Shown here: in pieces, positions 6,203 to 14,372 of the stretch
Position numbering within the stretch: the first letter of the stretch is position 1
Layout: every line of letters starts with the position of its first letter
Source of the DNA: Paracoccaceae bacterium
GTDB lineage: Bacteria > Pseudomonadota > Alphaproteobacteria > Rhodobacterales > Rhodobacteraceae
NCBI GenBank assembly: GCA_014762635.1
Contig: JABURR010000025.1
Coordinates: 1 to 53,089, forward strand
Direction: 5' to 3'
Length of the DNA: 53,089 bases
Notes under the pieces: generated by a model
Database searches by the model: none
What the model was told of the DNA's origin: nothing
The model's input: only the letters and a program-made list of their open reading frames with translations
Translations under genes and position numbers: made by a program

Positions 6203-8560
6203 ATGAGCACGTCCCACCTGAAAACCATCGAACAGCGTCTGCTCTGGCTGTCGCACTGGATGATCCACAATGCCAATCACATCCGCCCGAAGGTGGACGC
6301 GATCAAGACGGGCGGGCACCAGGCGTCTTCGGCCTCGATGGTGTCGATCATGACGGCGCTCTATTTCTCGACCCTGCGGCCCGAGGACCGGGTGGCGGTG
6401 AAGCCCCATGCCTCGCCCGTCTTCCATGCGATGCAATACCTTATGGGCAACCAGACGCGCGAGAAGATGGAGGCGTTCCGCGGCCTTGGCGGGGTGCAGT
6501 CCTACCCCTCGCGCACCAAGGACGTGGATGACGTGGATTTCTCAACCGGGTCGGTGGGGCTGGGCGTGGCGATCACCTCGTTCGCCTCGATGATCCAGGA
6601 TTACATCGCCGCGAAACCCTGGGCCGGAGACCGGCCCAAGGGGCGCATGGTGGCGCTGGTGGGCGATGCGGAACTGGACGAGGGCAATATTTACGAATGC
6701 CTTCAGGAAGGCTGGAAGAACGACCTGCGCAACACATGGTGGATCGTGGACTACAACCGCCAGTCGCTGGACGGGATCGTGCACGAAGGCCTGTTCCAGC
6801 GCATCGAGAAGGCCTTCGACGCCTTCGGCTGGGACGTGGTTAAGGTGAAATACGGCGCCCTGCAACGCGCCGCCTTCGCCGAACCCGGCGGCGAGAAGCT
6901 GCGCGAGTGGATCGATAATTGCCCGAACTCGGAATATTCGGCGCTCACCTACATGGGCGGCGCGGTCTGGCGCAAGCGGCTGATGGACGATCTGGGCGAC
7001 CAGGGCGACGTGACCGCGCTGATCGACCGGCGCAGCGACGACGAGCTGGCCGAGCTGATGGAGAACCTGGGCGGCAACTGCGTTCAGACCATGGCCGACA
7101 CCTTCGCCAGCATCGATCATGATCGCCCGGTCTGCTTCCTGGCCTACACGATCAAGGGCTGGGGCACGCCGATCGCCGGGCACAAGGACAATCACGGCGG
7201 GCTGATGACCGCCGCGCAGATGGCCGAGTGGCAAGCCGACATGGGCGTGCCCGAGGGGCAGGAGTGGGAGAAGTTCGCCGCGGTCGAGGACCCGGACGGG
7301 CTGCAGGCTTTCCTCGACAAGGTGCCGTTCTTCGCCAAGGGCCGCCGCCGTTACAGTGACGCGAAGCTGCCCGTGCCCGCGATCGAGGCGCCTGGGGATC
7401 GGGAGATCGCCACGCAGATGGCCTTCGGCAAGATCCTCGACCAACTGGCGAAGGGCGACAGCGAGCTGGCCGCGCGGATCGTGACGACCTCGCCGGACGT
7501 GACCGGAACCACGAGCCTTGGGCCTTGGGTGAACCGGCGCAAGCTTTTCGCGCGGAGCGCCCGGCCCGACACGTTCCGCGATCACAACATCCCCTCGACC
7601 GCGAAATGGGCCTTTGACCCCGAGGGCCAGCATATCGAGCTTGGCATCGCCGAGATGAACCTGATGCTGTTGCTGGGCGCGGCGGGGCTGTCGCATTCGC
7701 TGTTCGGCAAGCGGCTGATCCCAATTGGTACCGTCTATGATCCCTTCGTGGCGCGGGGCTTGGACGCGCTGAACTACGCCTGCTATCAGGACGCGCGGTT
7801 CCTGCTGGTGGGCACGCCCTCGGGCGTGACGCTGGCGCCAGAAGGCGGGGCGCACCAGTCCGTCGGCACGCCCCTGATCGGCATGAGCCAGGACGGGTTG
7901 GCGGCGTTTGAGCCCGCCTTCGCCGATGAGCTGGCGGTGATCATGGAATGGGCTTTCGACTACATCCAGCGCGACGGGTCCGGCGACCCGGACGAGCGCA
8001 CCTGGCTGAGGGACGAAACCGGCGGTTCGGTCTACCTGCGCCTCACGACGAATCCGCTGGAGCAGCCGGGCAAGCGTGTGGATGATGATTTCCGGCAGGG
8101 CGCGGTCGACGGCGCCTACTGGCTGCGCAAGCCGGGGCCGGGCTGCGACGTGGTGATCGCCTACCAGGGAGCGGTGGCCGGTGAGGCGATCCGCGCGGCG
8201 GGGCATCTGGCCGAGGCGCGGCGCGACGTGGGCGTTCTGGCGGTGACATCCGCGGACAGGCTGAACGCGGGCTGGACCGCGGCGCAGCGTGCCCGCGCCC
8301 GTGGGATCGGCTCGGCCCGCGCCCATGTGGAGCGGCTGCTTGGCGACCTGCCGCCCCATTGCACCATCGTCACGGCAATCGATGGCCATCCGGCGACGCT
8401 GTCGTGGCTGGGCTCGGTGGAGGGACATCGCACCGTGCCGCTGGGGGTGGAGCATTTCGGCCAGACCGGCACCATCGGCGAGCTCTACCGCCATTTCGGC
8501 ATCGATGCGGACACCATCGTGCAGCGGGTCGACGCGCTGACCCACGGGCGCCGGGTCTGA
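6203..8560 (+). CDS. AceE-like homodimeric 2-oxoacid dehydrogenase E1 (pyruvate or 2-oxobutyrate type)
   Basis: This 785-aa thiamine-diphosphate enzyme is of the homodimeric E1 / transketolase-like class. The ThDP motif is VGDAELDEGN with the second part WWIVDYNRQSLD at residues about 153-192. The C-terminal transketolase domain follows, with HIELGIAEMNL around residue 477. AceE itself is about 890 aa and has an N-terminal E2-binding region. This shorter form resembles MdeB, the 2-oxobutyrate dehydrogenase E1 of the methionine degradation locus, which is likewise divergent from an Lrp-type regulator. No methionine gamma-lyase, E2 or E3 gene is present in the window, so the partner subunits must lie elsewhere. 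The start at 6203 has GAGGAAGG upstream. A longer frame to 6101 would enter the promoter region. Confidence 0.78.
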   Translation: MSTSHLKTIEQRLLWLSHWMIHNANHIRPKVDAIKTGGHQASSASMVSIMTALYFSTLRPEDRVAVKPHASPVFHAMQYLMGNQTREKMEAFRGLGGVQSYPSRTKDVDDVDFSTGSVGLGVAITSFASMIQDYIAAKPWAGDRPKGRMVALVGDAELDEGNIYECLQEGWKNDLRNTWWIVDYNRQSLDGIVHEGLFQRIEKAFDAFGWDVVKVKYGALQRAAFAEPGGEKLREWIDNCPNSEYSALTYMGGAVWRKRLMDDLGDQGDVTALIDRRSDDELAELMENLGGNCVQTMADTFASIDHDRPVCFLAYTIKGWGTPIAGHKDNHGGLMTAAQMAEWQADMGVPEGQEWEKFAAVEDPDGLQAFLDKVPFFAKGRRRYSDAKLPVPAIEAPGDREIATQMAFGKILDQLAKGDSELAARIVTTSPDVTGTTSLGPWVNRRKLFARSARPDTFRDHNIPSTAKWAFDPEGQHIELGIAEMNLMLLLGAAGLSHSLFGKRLIPIGTVYDPFVARGLDALNYACYQDARFLLVGTPSGVTLAPEGGAHQSVGTPLIGMSQDGLAAFEPAFADELAVIMEWAFDYIQRDGSGDPDERTWLRDETGGSVYLRLTTNPLEQPGKRVDDDFRQGAVDGAYWLRKPGPGCDVVIAYQGAVAGEAIRAAGHLAEARRDVGVLAVTSADRLNAGWTAAQRARARGIGSARAHVERLLGDLPPHCTIVTAIDGHPATLSWLGSVEGHRTVPLGVEHFGQTGTIGELYRHFGIDADTIVQRVDALTHGRRV

Positions 8561-8653
8561 CACCCCTTTGGCGCGCCGGGCCATCGGGGCTGGCGGCTTG
8601 GCTTTTCCTTCCGCTAGAGTGGCGCAGGGCAGGGTGCCGCGCAGGAGGGATGC

Positions 8654-9544
8654 ATGCAGCTCAAGCTGGAACAGCTTCGCGCATTCCTGATGGTGGTGCG
8701 CAACGGCGGCGTGGTGAAGGCGGCACAGGCGATGAACCTGACCCAGCCCGCGGTCACCGCCCGGATCCGGAATCTCGAGGACGCGTTGGGCGCGCAGTTG
8801 TTCGACCGGGCAGCAGGCGGCGCGCGGCTGACCAAGCGCGGCGAGATGCTGCTGCAATACGCGCTGCGGCTGGAGCAGCTTTCCAACCAGATCGAGCGCG
8901 ACATCGTCGACCCGGCCGGTGCGGAAAACCACCTGCGGATCGGCGCCTCCGAGACCGTGGCGCAAAGCTGGCTTCCCGATTTCATCGCCGAATTGCACAG
9001 CCGGTTTCCCAAGCTGCAGATCGAGTTCAACGTGGATGTCTCGGTCAATCTGCGGGACGGGCTGGTGGCGCGGGAGATCGACCTGGCCTTCCTGCTGGGG
9101 CCGATCTCGGAGCATTCGGTCGAGAATATCCTGCTGCCGAGTTTCGAGCTGGCCTGGTACACGGCGGCCTCGGACCCGATGACGCCCGAGGCGGCGGCGA
9201 CCCTGTTCGGCAAGCCGGTGATCACCTATGCGCGCAACACGCGGCCCTATCGCGAGACGCGGGACGCGGTCTACGAGCGCTTGGGGCCGGGGGTGCGGCT
9301 GTTCCCATCGTCTTCACTCTCGGCGGCATTGCGTCTGGTGGAGCGGGGACTCGGTGTCTCGCCACTTCCGGTTTCGCTGGCAGCACCCTGGGAACGCGAG
9401 GGGCGACTCGTCCGCTTCGATCCGGGCTGGCTCCCGACGCCGCTGCAGTTCACGGCCTCCTATGTTGCGGATCCGCCAAGCCATGTGACTGAAACGGCGG
9501 CGAAAATCGCGGCGGAGGTGGCGCGGGTGCATCGCGACGCATAA
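8654..9544 (+). CDS. LysR-family transcriptional regulator
   Basis: This 296-aa protein has the N-terminal winged helix-turn-helix MQLKLEQLRAFLMVVRNGG with AMNLTQPAVTARIRNLEDALGAQLFDR (residues about 25-57). An effector-binding domain with the two-lobed periplasmic-binding fold follows (HLRIGASETVAQSWLPDFIAELHSRFP). The ribosome site AGGAGGG lies about 5 nt upstream. The gene is read in the same direction as the DUF1445 and TRAP genes behind it. A T-N11-A dyad overlaps its stop codon and lies just upstream of that operon, so it probably controls those genes and responds to the TRAP substrate or a breakdown product. Confidence 0.9.
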   Translation: MQLKLEQLRAFLMVVRNGGVVKAAQAMNLTQPAVTARIRNLEDALGAQLFDRAAGGARLTKRGEMLLQYALRLEQLSNQIERDIVDPAGAENHLRIGASETVAQSWLPDFIAELHSRFPKLQIEFNVDVSVNLRDGLVAREIDLAFLLGPISEHSVENILLPSFELAWYTAASDPMTPEAAATLFGKPVITYARNTRPYRETRDAVYERLGPGVRLFPSSSLSAALRLVERGLGVSPLPVSLAAPWEREGRLVRFDPGWLPTPLQFTASYVADPPSHVTETAAKIAAEVARVHRDA

Positions 9545-9555
9545 AGAATATTTAT
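9541..9555. promoter_or_regulatory. Putative LysR-type box upstream of the DUF1445-TRAP operon
   Basis: ATAAAGAATATTTAT is a 15-bp dyad (6 of 7 pairs) with the T-N11-A pattern (T9542, A9554) typical of LysR-type activator sites. It overlaps the stop of the upstream lysR gene and lies 76 bp before the DUF1445 start, in a markedly AT-rich stretch. The overlap with a TAA stop codon contributes some of the AT symmetry, so confidence is moderate. Confidence 0.45.
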
Positions 9556-9630
9556 CTCTGCACCCCAATTTTATCTATTTGTGTTTTATGTGAGGCCCCT
9601 TCACCCTTGAAGAAACGCAAGAGGGTGGAC

Positions 9631-10446
9631 ATGGGGCTTGGCTTTTCGGATTTGCGGCAGCGCGATGCGCGTGAGGTCAGGGATGCTATCCGTTGCGGCT
9701 CCTACACCCGCCACACCGCCGGTCTGGCCGAGGGGAAACTTCAGGCTAACCTGGTGATCCTGCGCGAGGACGAGGCGCTCGATTTCATGCGCTTCTGCCA
9801 GCGCAATCCCAAGCCCTGCCCGCTGGTGGGGGTGACGGATACGGGTGATCCGTATTTCCGCACGCTGGGCCAGGATATCGACGTGCGCCGCGATATCCCG
9901 TCCTACAACATCTACCGCGACGGGCAGATGACCGAGCAGCGCACCGATATCGCCGAGTTCTGGCAGGATGACATGGTCGCCTTCGCGCTGGGCTGTTCCT
10001 TTACCTTCGAGAACGCGTTGGAGCGCGAGGGCATCCCGGTCTGGCATATCCAGAACGACACCACCGTGCCGATGTTCCTGTCGAATATCCCGCTGGTTTC
10101 CGCAGGCCCGTTCGGCGGCGAGATGGTGGTCAGCATGCGAGCCATCGCCAAGGACCGGGTCGAGGACGCGATCCGGATTTCCGCGCAATTTCCCCATGCC
10201 CATGGCGCCCCGGTCCATGTGGGCGACCCGGTCGCCATCGGGATTTCCGACGCGGCCCGTCCCGACTGGGGCGATCCAGCGCCGGTGGGTGAGGGCGAGG
10301 TGCCCGTATTCTGGGCCTGTGGCGTGACCCCGCAGGCGGCGGTCATGCGTGCCAAGTTGCCTTTCGTCATCACCCATACCCCCGGCCACATGCTGATCAG
10401 CGACGTGCCGGAAGACGCAGAAACACCGGTGCTCTTGCCGGACTGA
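9631..10446 (+). CDS. DUF1445 / YcsI-family putative hydro-lyase (D-glutamate cyclase-like)
   Basis: This 271-aa soluble protein is of the DUF1445 family. Visible family elements are DLRQRDAREVRDAIRCGSYTRHTAG near the N-terminus, CPLVGVTDTGDPYF, ALGCSFTFENALE, GPFGGEMVVSMR, VHVGDPVAIGI, and the C-terminal VFWACGVTPQAAV with ITHTPGHMLISD. Cys and His in the last two elements probably form the active site. A relative of this domain occurs in mitochondrial D-glutamate cyclase. Bacterial members are annotated as hydro-lyases without assigned substrates. The ATG at 9631 has GAGGG upstream, and a TTG at 9607 is less likely. It leads an operon with a TRAP transporter 30 nt downstream, so it probably acts on the imported compound. 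Confidence 0.8.
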   Translation: MGLGFSDLRQRDAREVRDAIRCGSYTRHTAGLAEGKLQANLVILREDEALDFMRFCQRNPKPCPLVGVTDTGDPYFRTLGQDIDVRRDIPSYNIYRDGQMTEQRTDIAEFWQDDMVAFALGCSFTFENALEREGIPVWHIQNDTTVPMFLSNIPLVSAGPFGGEMVVSMRAIAKDRVEDAIRISAQFPHAHGAPVHVGDPVAIGISDAARPDWGDPAPVGEGEVPVFWACGVTPQAAVMRAKLPFVITHTPGHMLISDVPEDAETPVLLPD

Positions 10447-10476
10447 ACGAGACCAAATCCAACAAGGAGACGTAAC

Positions 10477-11508
10477 ATGAAAAAGATGATCGCCATGCTC
10501 GGAACGACCGCGCTGCTGGCGGCGCCTGCCGTGGCCGAGGAACTGACCGTCGTCGGCAGTTGGTCCGGCCTGCCGCTGCACAAGGAATACGAGGCGCCGT
10601 TCTGGGGCGAGAAACTGCCCGCCGCGTCGAATGGCAACATCGAGGTCAGCCTGACCACGCATAACCAGATGGGTCTGGGTGTGGGTGACGTGTTCCGCCT
10701 GCTGGGCGATGGCGTCTATGACGTGGCGATGACCGTGGCCGACTATGCCGTGGCCGATGCGCCCGAGCTTGAAGGCCTCGACGTGCCGCTTCTGGCGCTC
10801 ACCGCCGACGAGGCCCGCGCCATGGTCGATGCGGCCCGCCCGATGGTGGCCGACATCTATGCCGACCGGTTCAACAGCCACGTTCTGGCGATCGCGCCCT
10901 ATCCGCCGCAGGTGGTGTTCTGCAACGCCGAGGTTTCCAACCTCGACGATCTGAAGGGTCTGAAGATCCGCGCCTCGGGCCGGATGACCGCCAAGTTCCT
11001 CGAGGCGCTGGGCGCCGAGGGCGTGAACGTGGCCTTCTCGGAAGTGCCGGGCGCGCTGCAGAAGGGCGTCGTGGATTGCGCCGTGACCGGTGCCGGATCG
11101 GGCTATTCCGCCGGGTGGTGGGAAGTGTCGACACACCTGCTGCCGATCCCGCTGGGCGGCTGGGACTCCGTCGTGACCGCGATCAACATGGACAAGTGGA
11201 ACAGCCTTGATGCCGCGACGCAGGAGCTGATCAGCACCGAGATCAAATCGGATTTCGAAGACCCGGCCTGGGCGTCCGCTCAGAACGCGCTGGACAACGA
11301 CATCGCCTGCCTGACCGGCAACGGTGAGTGCCCGTCCGGCGATGCGCGTGACATGACGCTGGTCGAGGTTTCGGACGCCGATTTCCAGAAGGCCCGTGGT
11401 ATCCTCATCGGCGAAGTGCTTCCCGAATGGGCCGAGCGTGCCGGGGGCGACTGGGCCGATCGCTGGAACGCCTCGGTCGGAAAGACCGTCGGCGTGACCA
11501 TCAACTGA
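10477..11508 (+). CDS. TRAP transporter solute-binding protein (DctP family)
   Basis: This 343-aa periplasmic protein has a Sec signal peptide (residues 1-20, MKKM, hydrophobic core, AVAEE). The DctP fold is recognised by VVFCNAEVSNLDDLKGLKIRASGR (about 144-168), where the Arg normally contacts the substrate carboxylate. KFLEALGAEGVNVAFSEVPGALQKGVVDCAVTGAGS follows as the family hinge region. It begins a dctPQM set whose other genes follow directly. The conserved Arg argues for an organic acid ligand. Its nature is unknown, but four-carbon sugar acids are suggested by the PdxA2 and kinase genes that face this operon. Confidence 0.9.
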   Translation: MKKMIAMLGTTALLAAPAVAEELTVVGSWSGLPLHKEYEAPFWGEKLPAASNGNIEVSLTTHNQMGLGVGDVFRLLGDGVYDVAMTVADYAVADAPELEGLDVPLLALTADEARAMVDAARPMVADIYADRFNSHVLAIAPYPPQVVFCNAEVSNLDDLKGLKIRASGRMTAKFLEALGAEGVNVAFSEVPGALQKGVVDCAVTGAGSGYSAGWWEVSTHLLPIPLGGWDSVVTAINMDKWNSLDAATQELISTEIKSDFEDPAWASAQNALDNDIACLTGNGECPSGDARDMTLVEVSDADFQKARGILIGEVLPEWAERAGGDWADRWNASVGKTVGVTIN

Positions 11509-11524
11509 GCGAAGGGGCAGGGCG

Positions 11525-12076
11525 ATGACCGCGGAGAGGCTGCTTGATCTACTGAGGCGCGCGAACCGGCGGATTGCCGTCGCGGTCGGGATCGGCCTGC
11601 TGGCCTGCGCCGCCTTCGTCCTGCTCGACATTCTTCTAAGGCAGGTCGGAGCCTCCTTCGGGGGCACCGACGAGATTTCCGGCTATGCCATGGCCATCGC
11701 CTCGTCCTGGGGGATGGGATATGCGCTGCTGGAGCTTGGACATGTGCGCATCGACGTGTTGCGGACCCAATTGGCGCAGAAGGGGCGAGTGTTGTTCGAC
11801 CTGTTCTCGATGCTACTGATGTCGGGCACGGTGACGCTGATCGCCCTCAGGTGCTGGCCGGTGCTCGAGAAATCCATCAAGAATTCAAGCCGCGCCAACA
11901 CGCCGCTCGAAACGCCGCTCTGGCTGGTGCAGACGCCCTGGATCGCCGGGTGGATCTGGTTCGCGCTGATGACGTGGCTCACATTGCTGGCGGCGCTGAT
12001 GCTGGTGCTGAAGGGCAGGCTGGGCGCGGTCGAGGACGCGATCGGCACCTTCGGCGAGGCAGAGGGCCTGAAATGA
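11525..12076 (+). CDS. TRAP transporter small permease (DctQ family)
   Basis: This 183-aa inner-membrane protein has four hydrophobic segments (residues about 18-38, 52-72, 93-113 and 137-160). The second contains the DctQ landmark SGYAMAIASSWGMGYALLELGH, followed by the conserved VRIDVLR at the cytoplasmic side. It starts 17 nt after the binding-protein gene and overlaps dctM by 4 nt (ATGA), so the two membrane subunits are translationally coupled. Confidence 0.88.
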   Translation: MTAERLLDLLRRANRRIAVAVGIGLLACAAFVLLDILLRQVGASFGGTDEISGYAMAIASSWGMGYALLELGHVRIDVLRTQLAQKGRVLFDLFSMLLMSGTVTLIALRCWPVLEKSIKNSSRANTPLETPLWLVQTPWIAGWIWFALMTWLTLLAALMLVLKGRLGAVEDAIGTFGEAEGLK

Positions 12077-13362
12077 TAACCTATGTTTCCGTCGGCCTGC
12101 TTGCGCTTCTGAGCCTGTCGATCCCGGTGGGGATCGTGCTGTTCCTGCTGGGCTTCGGCATCGACCAGTTCTTCAGCCCGTTCCCGCTGCTGCGTGGGTT
12201 GGGCCAGATGGTCTGGTCGGCCTCCAATTCCGCAACGCTGATCGCGATCCCGTTCTTCGTGCTGCTGGGCGAGATCCTTGTCCGCTCGGGCATCGCCACC
12301 CGCACCTATGCCGCGCTCGACCGCTGGTTTTCCTGGCTTCCGGGCGGGCTGATCCATGCGAACGTGGCCACCGCGACGATGTTCTCGGCAACCTCCGGCT
12401 CGTCAGTGGCGACCGCGGCCACAGTCGCGACGGTCGCCATGCCCCAGGCCGACAAGTTGGGCTATGACCAGCGGCTCTTTTCCGGGGCGATCGCGGCGGG
12501 GGGCACGCTTGGCATCATGATCCCGCCCTCGATCAACCTGATCGTCTATGGCTTCCTGACCCAGACCTCGATCCCGCAGCTTTTTCTTGCGGGGCTTCTT
12601 CCCGGCCTGCTGCTGGCGCTCGGTTTCATCCTCGTGACCGCCGCGCTCTGCACCCTGCGCCCGGAACTCGGCGGGGCGCGCCGCGTCTTTCCCCTCCCAG
12701 AAATGCTGCGCGCCCTTGCCGAACTTCTTCCGATCATCGTGCTGTTCACCATCATAATCGGCACGATCTATCGCGGCTGGGCCACGCCCACCGAGGCCGC
12801 CGCCGTGGGTGTCGCGGGGGCGTTGCTGATCGCGGCGCTGACCAGCGGCGTGACCTGGGCGATGGTGCATGACAGCCTGCTGGGCACGATCAAGATCACC
12901 TCGATGATCATGCTGGTGGTGATCGGCGCGTCTTTCCTGAACTTCACACTGGCCTCCGCCGGGTTGGGGCGGGAGTTGCAGGACTTCCTGAATTCGCTCG
13001 GTCTTACGCCATTCTGGACGCTGTTGGTGATCGTGGCGATCTACATCGTGCTGGGCTTCTTCATCGAGACGCTGTCGCTGATGGTTGTGACGATCCCGAT
13101 CATCGTGCCTTTGGTGATCGAGATGGGCTATGATCCGATCTGGTTCGGCATCCTGATGATCGTGCTGATCGAGATGGCGCTGATCACGCCGCCGGTGGGG
13201 CTAAACCTCTACGTGGTGCAGGGCGCACGCACGCGCGGGTCGATGACCGACGTGATGGTGGGGGCCATTCCCTACGTGCTGATGATGCTGCTCATGGTGG
13301 CCGCGCTGATCGCGGTGCCTGGGCTTGCCCTCTACCTGCCCGAGGCGCTGGCCTCGCGCTGA
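12073..13362 (+). CDS. TRAP transporter large permease (DctM family)
   Basis: This 429-aa protein has about 12 membrane segments and is the Na+-coupled translocation subunit. Family marks are FFVLLGEILVRSGIATRTY, TATMFSATSGSSVATAATVATVAMPQ, GTLGIMIPPSINLIVYG and the C-terminal LITPPVGLNLYVVQG. The ATG at 12073 overlaps the dctQ stop. The open frame continues upstream to 11851 but that part lies inside dctQ. The gene ends LYLPEALASR, and a near copy of this 3' end is found again at 15758-15793, beyond the pdxA2-kinase pair. Only 11 bp separate it from the convergent pdxA2 stop. Confidence 0.9.
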   Translation: MITYVSVGLLALLSLSIPVGIVLFLLGFGIDQFFSPFPLLRGLGQMVWSASNSATLIAIPFFVLLGEILVRSGIATRTYAALDRWFSWLPGGLIHANVATATMFSATSGSSVATAATVATVAMPQADKLGYDQRLFSGAIAAGGTLGIMIPPSINLIVYGFLTQTSIPQLFLAGLLPGLLLALGFILVTAALCTLRPELGGARRVFPLPEMLRALAELLPIIVLFTIIIGTIYRGWATPTEAAAVGVAGALLIAALTSGVTWAMVHDSLLGTIKITSMIMLVVIGASFLNFTLASAGLGRELQDFLNSLGLTPFWTLLVIVAIYIVLGFFIETLSLMVVTIPIIVPLVIEMGYDPIWFGILMIVLIEMALITPPVGLNLYVVQGARTRGSMTDVMVGAIPYVLMMLLMVAALIAVPGLALYLPEALASR

Positions 13363-13366
13363 GGCC
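13330..13366 (+). repeat. Direct repeat copy A (dctM 3' end)
   Basis: These bases cover the last codons and stop of dctM plus GGCC. Copy B at 15758-15793 shares the first 19 bases exactly and most of the rest, with two substitutions and one missing base. Both copies encode LYLPEA(L/Q)A(S/P)R followed by a stop. The pair brackets the pdxA2-kinase genes. Confidence 0.65.
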
Positions 13367-13373
13367 AGCGGGC

Positions 13374-14372
13374 TCAGCCCTTGGGGGCGAGCTCCGCGCC
13401 CTGGCGGAGCGCCTCCAGCAGGCTGCGCTCGTCCGCCTTGCCGGTGCCTGCGATATCGAAGGCCGTCCCATGGTCGACCGATGTTCGGATGACCGGCAGG
13501 CCGACCGTGATGTTCACACCGGATTCGATCCCCAGCACCTTTACGGGGCAGTGCCCCTGATCGTGGTACATGGCGACCACGATGTCGAAATCTCCGCGGA
13601 TCGCACGGAAGAACAGGGTGTCGGCGGGCAGAGGCCCGCTCACGTCCCAGCCCTGGGCCTGTGCCTTCTCGATCGCGGGGGCCAGTTTCGTCTCTTCCTC
13701 GCGGTTGCCGAACAGGCCGTTTTCACCGGCATGCGGGTTGATGCCGCAGACCGCGATGCGCGGGCGCGCGATGCCGATCTTGTTCAAGGTCGTCTGCGCC
13801 CGCTCCAAGGTTCGGAAGACGAGGCCCGGCTCGATCTTGTTGATCGCGTCGATCAGGCCGATATGCACGGTGACGTGAATCACGCGCAGCCCCGGCGCGG
13901 TCAGCATCATCGACACCTCGTCGATGCCGCAAAGATGGGCCAGCAACTCGGTATGGCCGGGGAACATGTGCCCGGCTTTCTGGAGCGCTTCCTTGTTGAG
14001 GGGGGCGGTGCAGATGGCCCCGATTTCACCCGCCAGCGCGGCCTGTGCCGCACGTTCCACGTAACGGTAAGCGGCTTCGCCGCAGATGCTCTGCACGCGG
14101 CCGAATTCGACCCCGGGCCCGATGACGTTCAGGTCCAGGCAATCGATCGTGCCGCGTTCAAAGCGCGCCTCGGCGGGGCTCGAGATCGCGCGGATTTCCT
14201 GTTGGCTGCCGACGATCTCGCAGGCTTCCCTGAGGCGCGCCGCGTCACCGATGACAAGCGCCCGGCATTGGGCGTGAAGCTGGTCATGAGCGAAGCTCTT
14301 GACGATGACCTCGGGGCCAACGCCGGCCGGGTCGCCCATGGTGATGCCGATGATCGGAAGCGAGAGTGTCAT
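13374..14372 (-). CDS. pdxA2: PdxA2-type 4-phospho-D-threonate / D-erythronate dehydrogenase
   Basis: This 332-aa protein is of the PdxA family, opening with IIGITMGDPAGVGPE, the family signature. Metal-binding histidines lie in MFPGHTELLAHLCG, VIHVTVHIGLIDAI and the YHDQGHCPVKVLG segment. CGINPHAGENGLFG is also diagnostic. PdxA proper makes pyridoxal phosphate. The PdxA2 branch oxidises 4-phospho-D-threonate or 4-phospho-D-erythronate to dihydroxyacetone phosphate and CO2, and is typically encoded beside a DUF1537 kinase, as here. The two genes overlap by 4 nt, which ties this copy to catabolism rather than vitamin B6. The frame is open to 14480, but the ATG at 14372 gives the family start. 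Confidence 0.82.
   Translation of the reverse strand: MTLSLPIIGITMGDPAGVGPEVIVKSFAHDQLHAQCRALVIGDAARLREACEIVGSQQEIRAISSPAEARFERGTIDCLDLNVIGPGVEFGRVQSICGEAAYRYVERAAQAALAGEIGAICTAPLNKEALQKAGHMFPGHTELLAHLCGIDEVSMMLTAPGLRVIHVTVHIGLIDAINKIEPGLVFRTLERAQTTLNKIGIARPRIAVCGINPHAGENGLFGNREEETKLAPAIEKAQAQGWDVSGPLPADTLFFRAIRGDFDIVVAMYHDQGHCPVKVLGIESGVNITVGLPVIRTSVDHGTAFDIAGTGKADERSLLEALRQGAELAPKG

Noticed and set aside
6542-9115. 857-codon minus-strand open frame opposite the AceE-like and LysR genes
   Set aside because: It crosses an intergenic gap and two real genes, with low-complexity His/Arg/Gly composition. It is a codon-bias shadow.
9601-11667. 688-codon minus-strand open frame opposite DUF1445 and dctP
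   Set aside because: It spans three genes on the other strand and has no recognisable domain or ribosome site.
13374-14372. PdxA of vitamin B6 biosynthesis
   Set aside because: Coupling by a 4-nt overlap to a DUF1537 kinase marks the catabolic PdxA2 branch.
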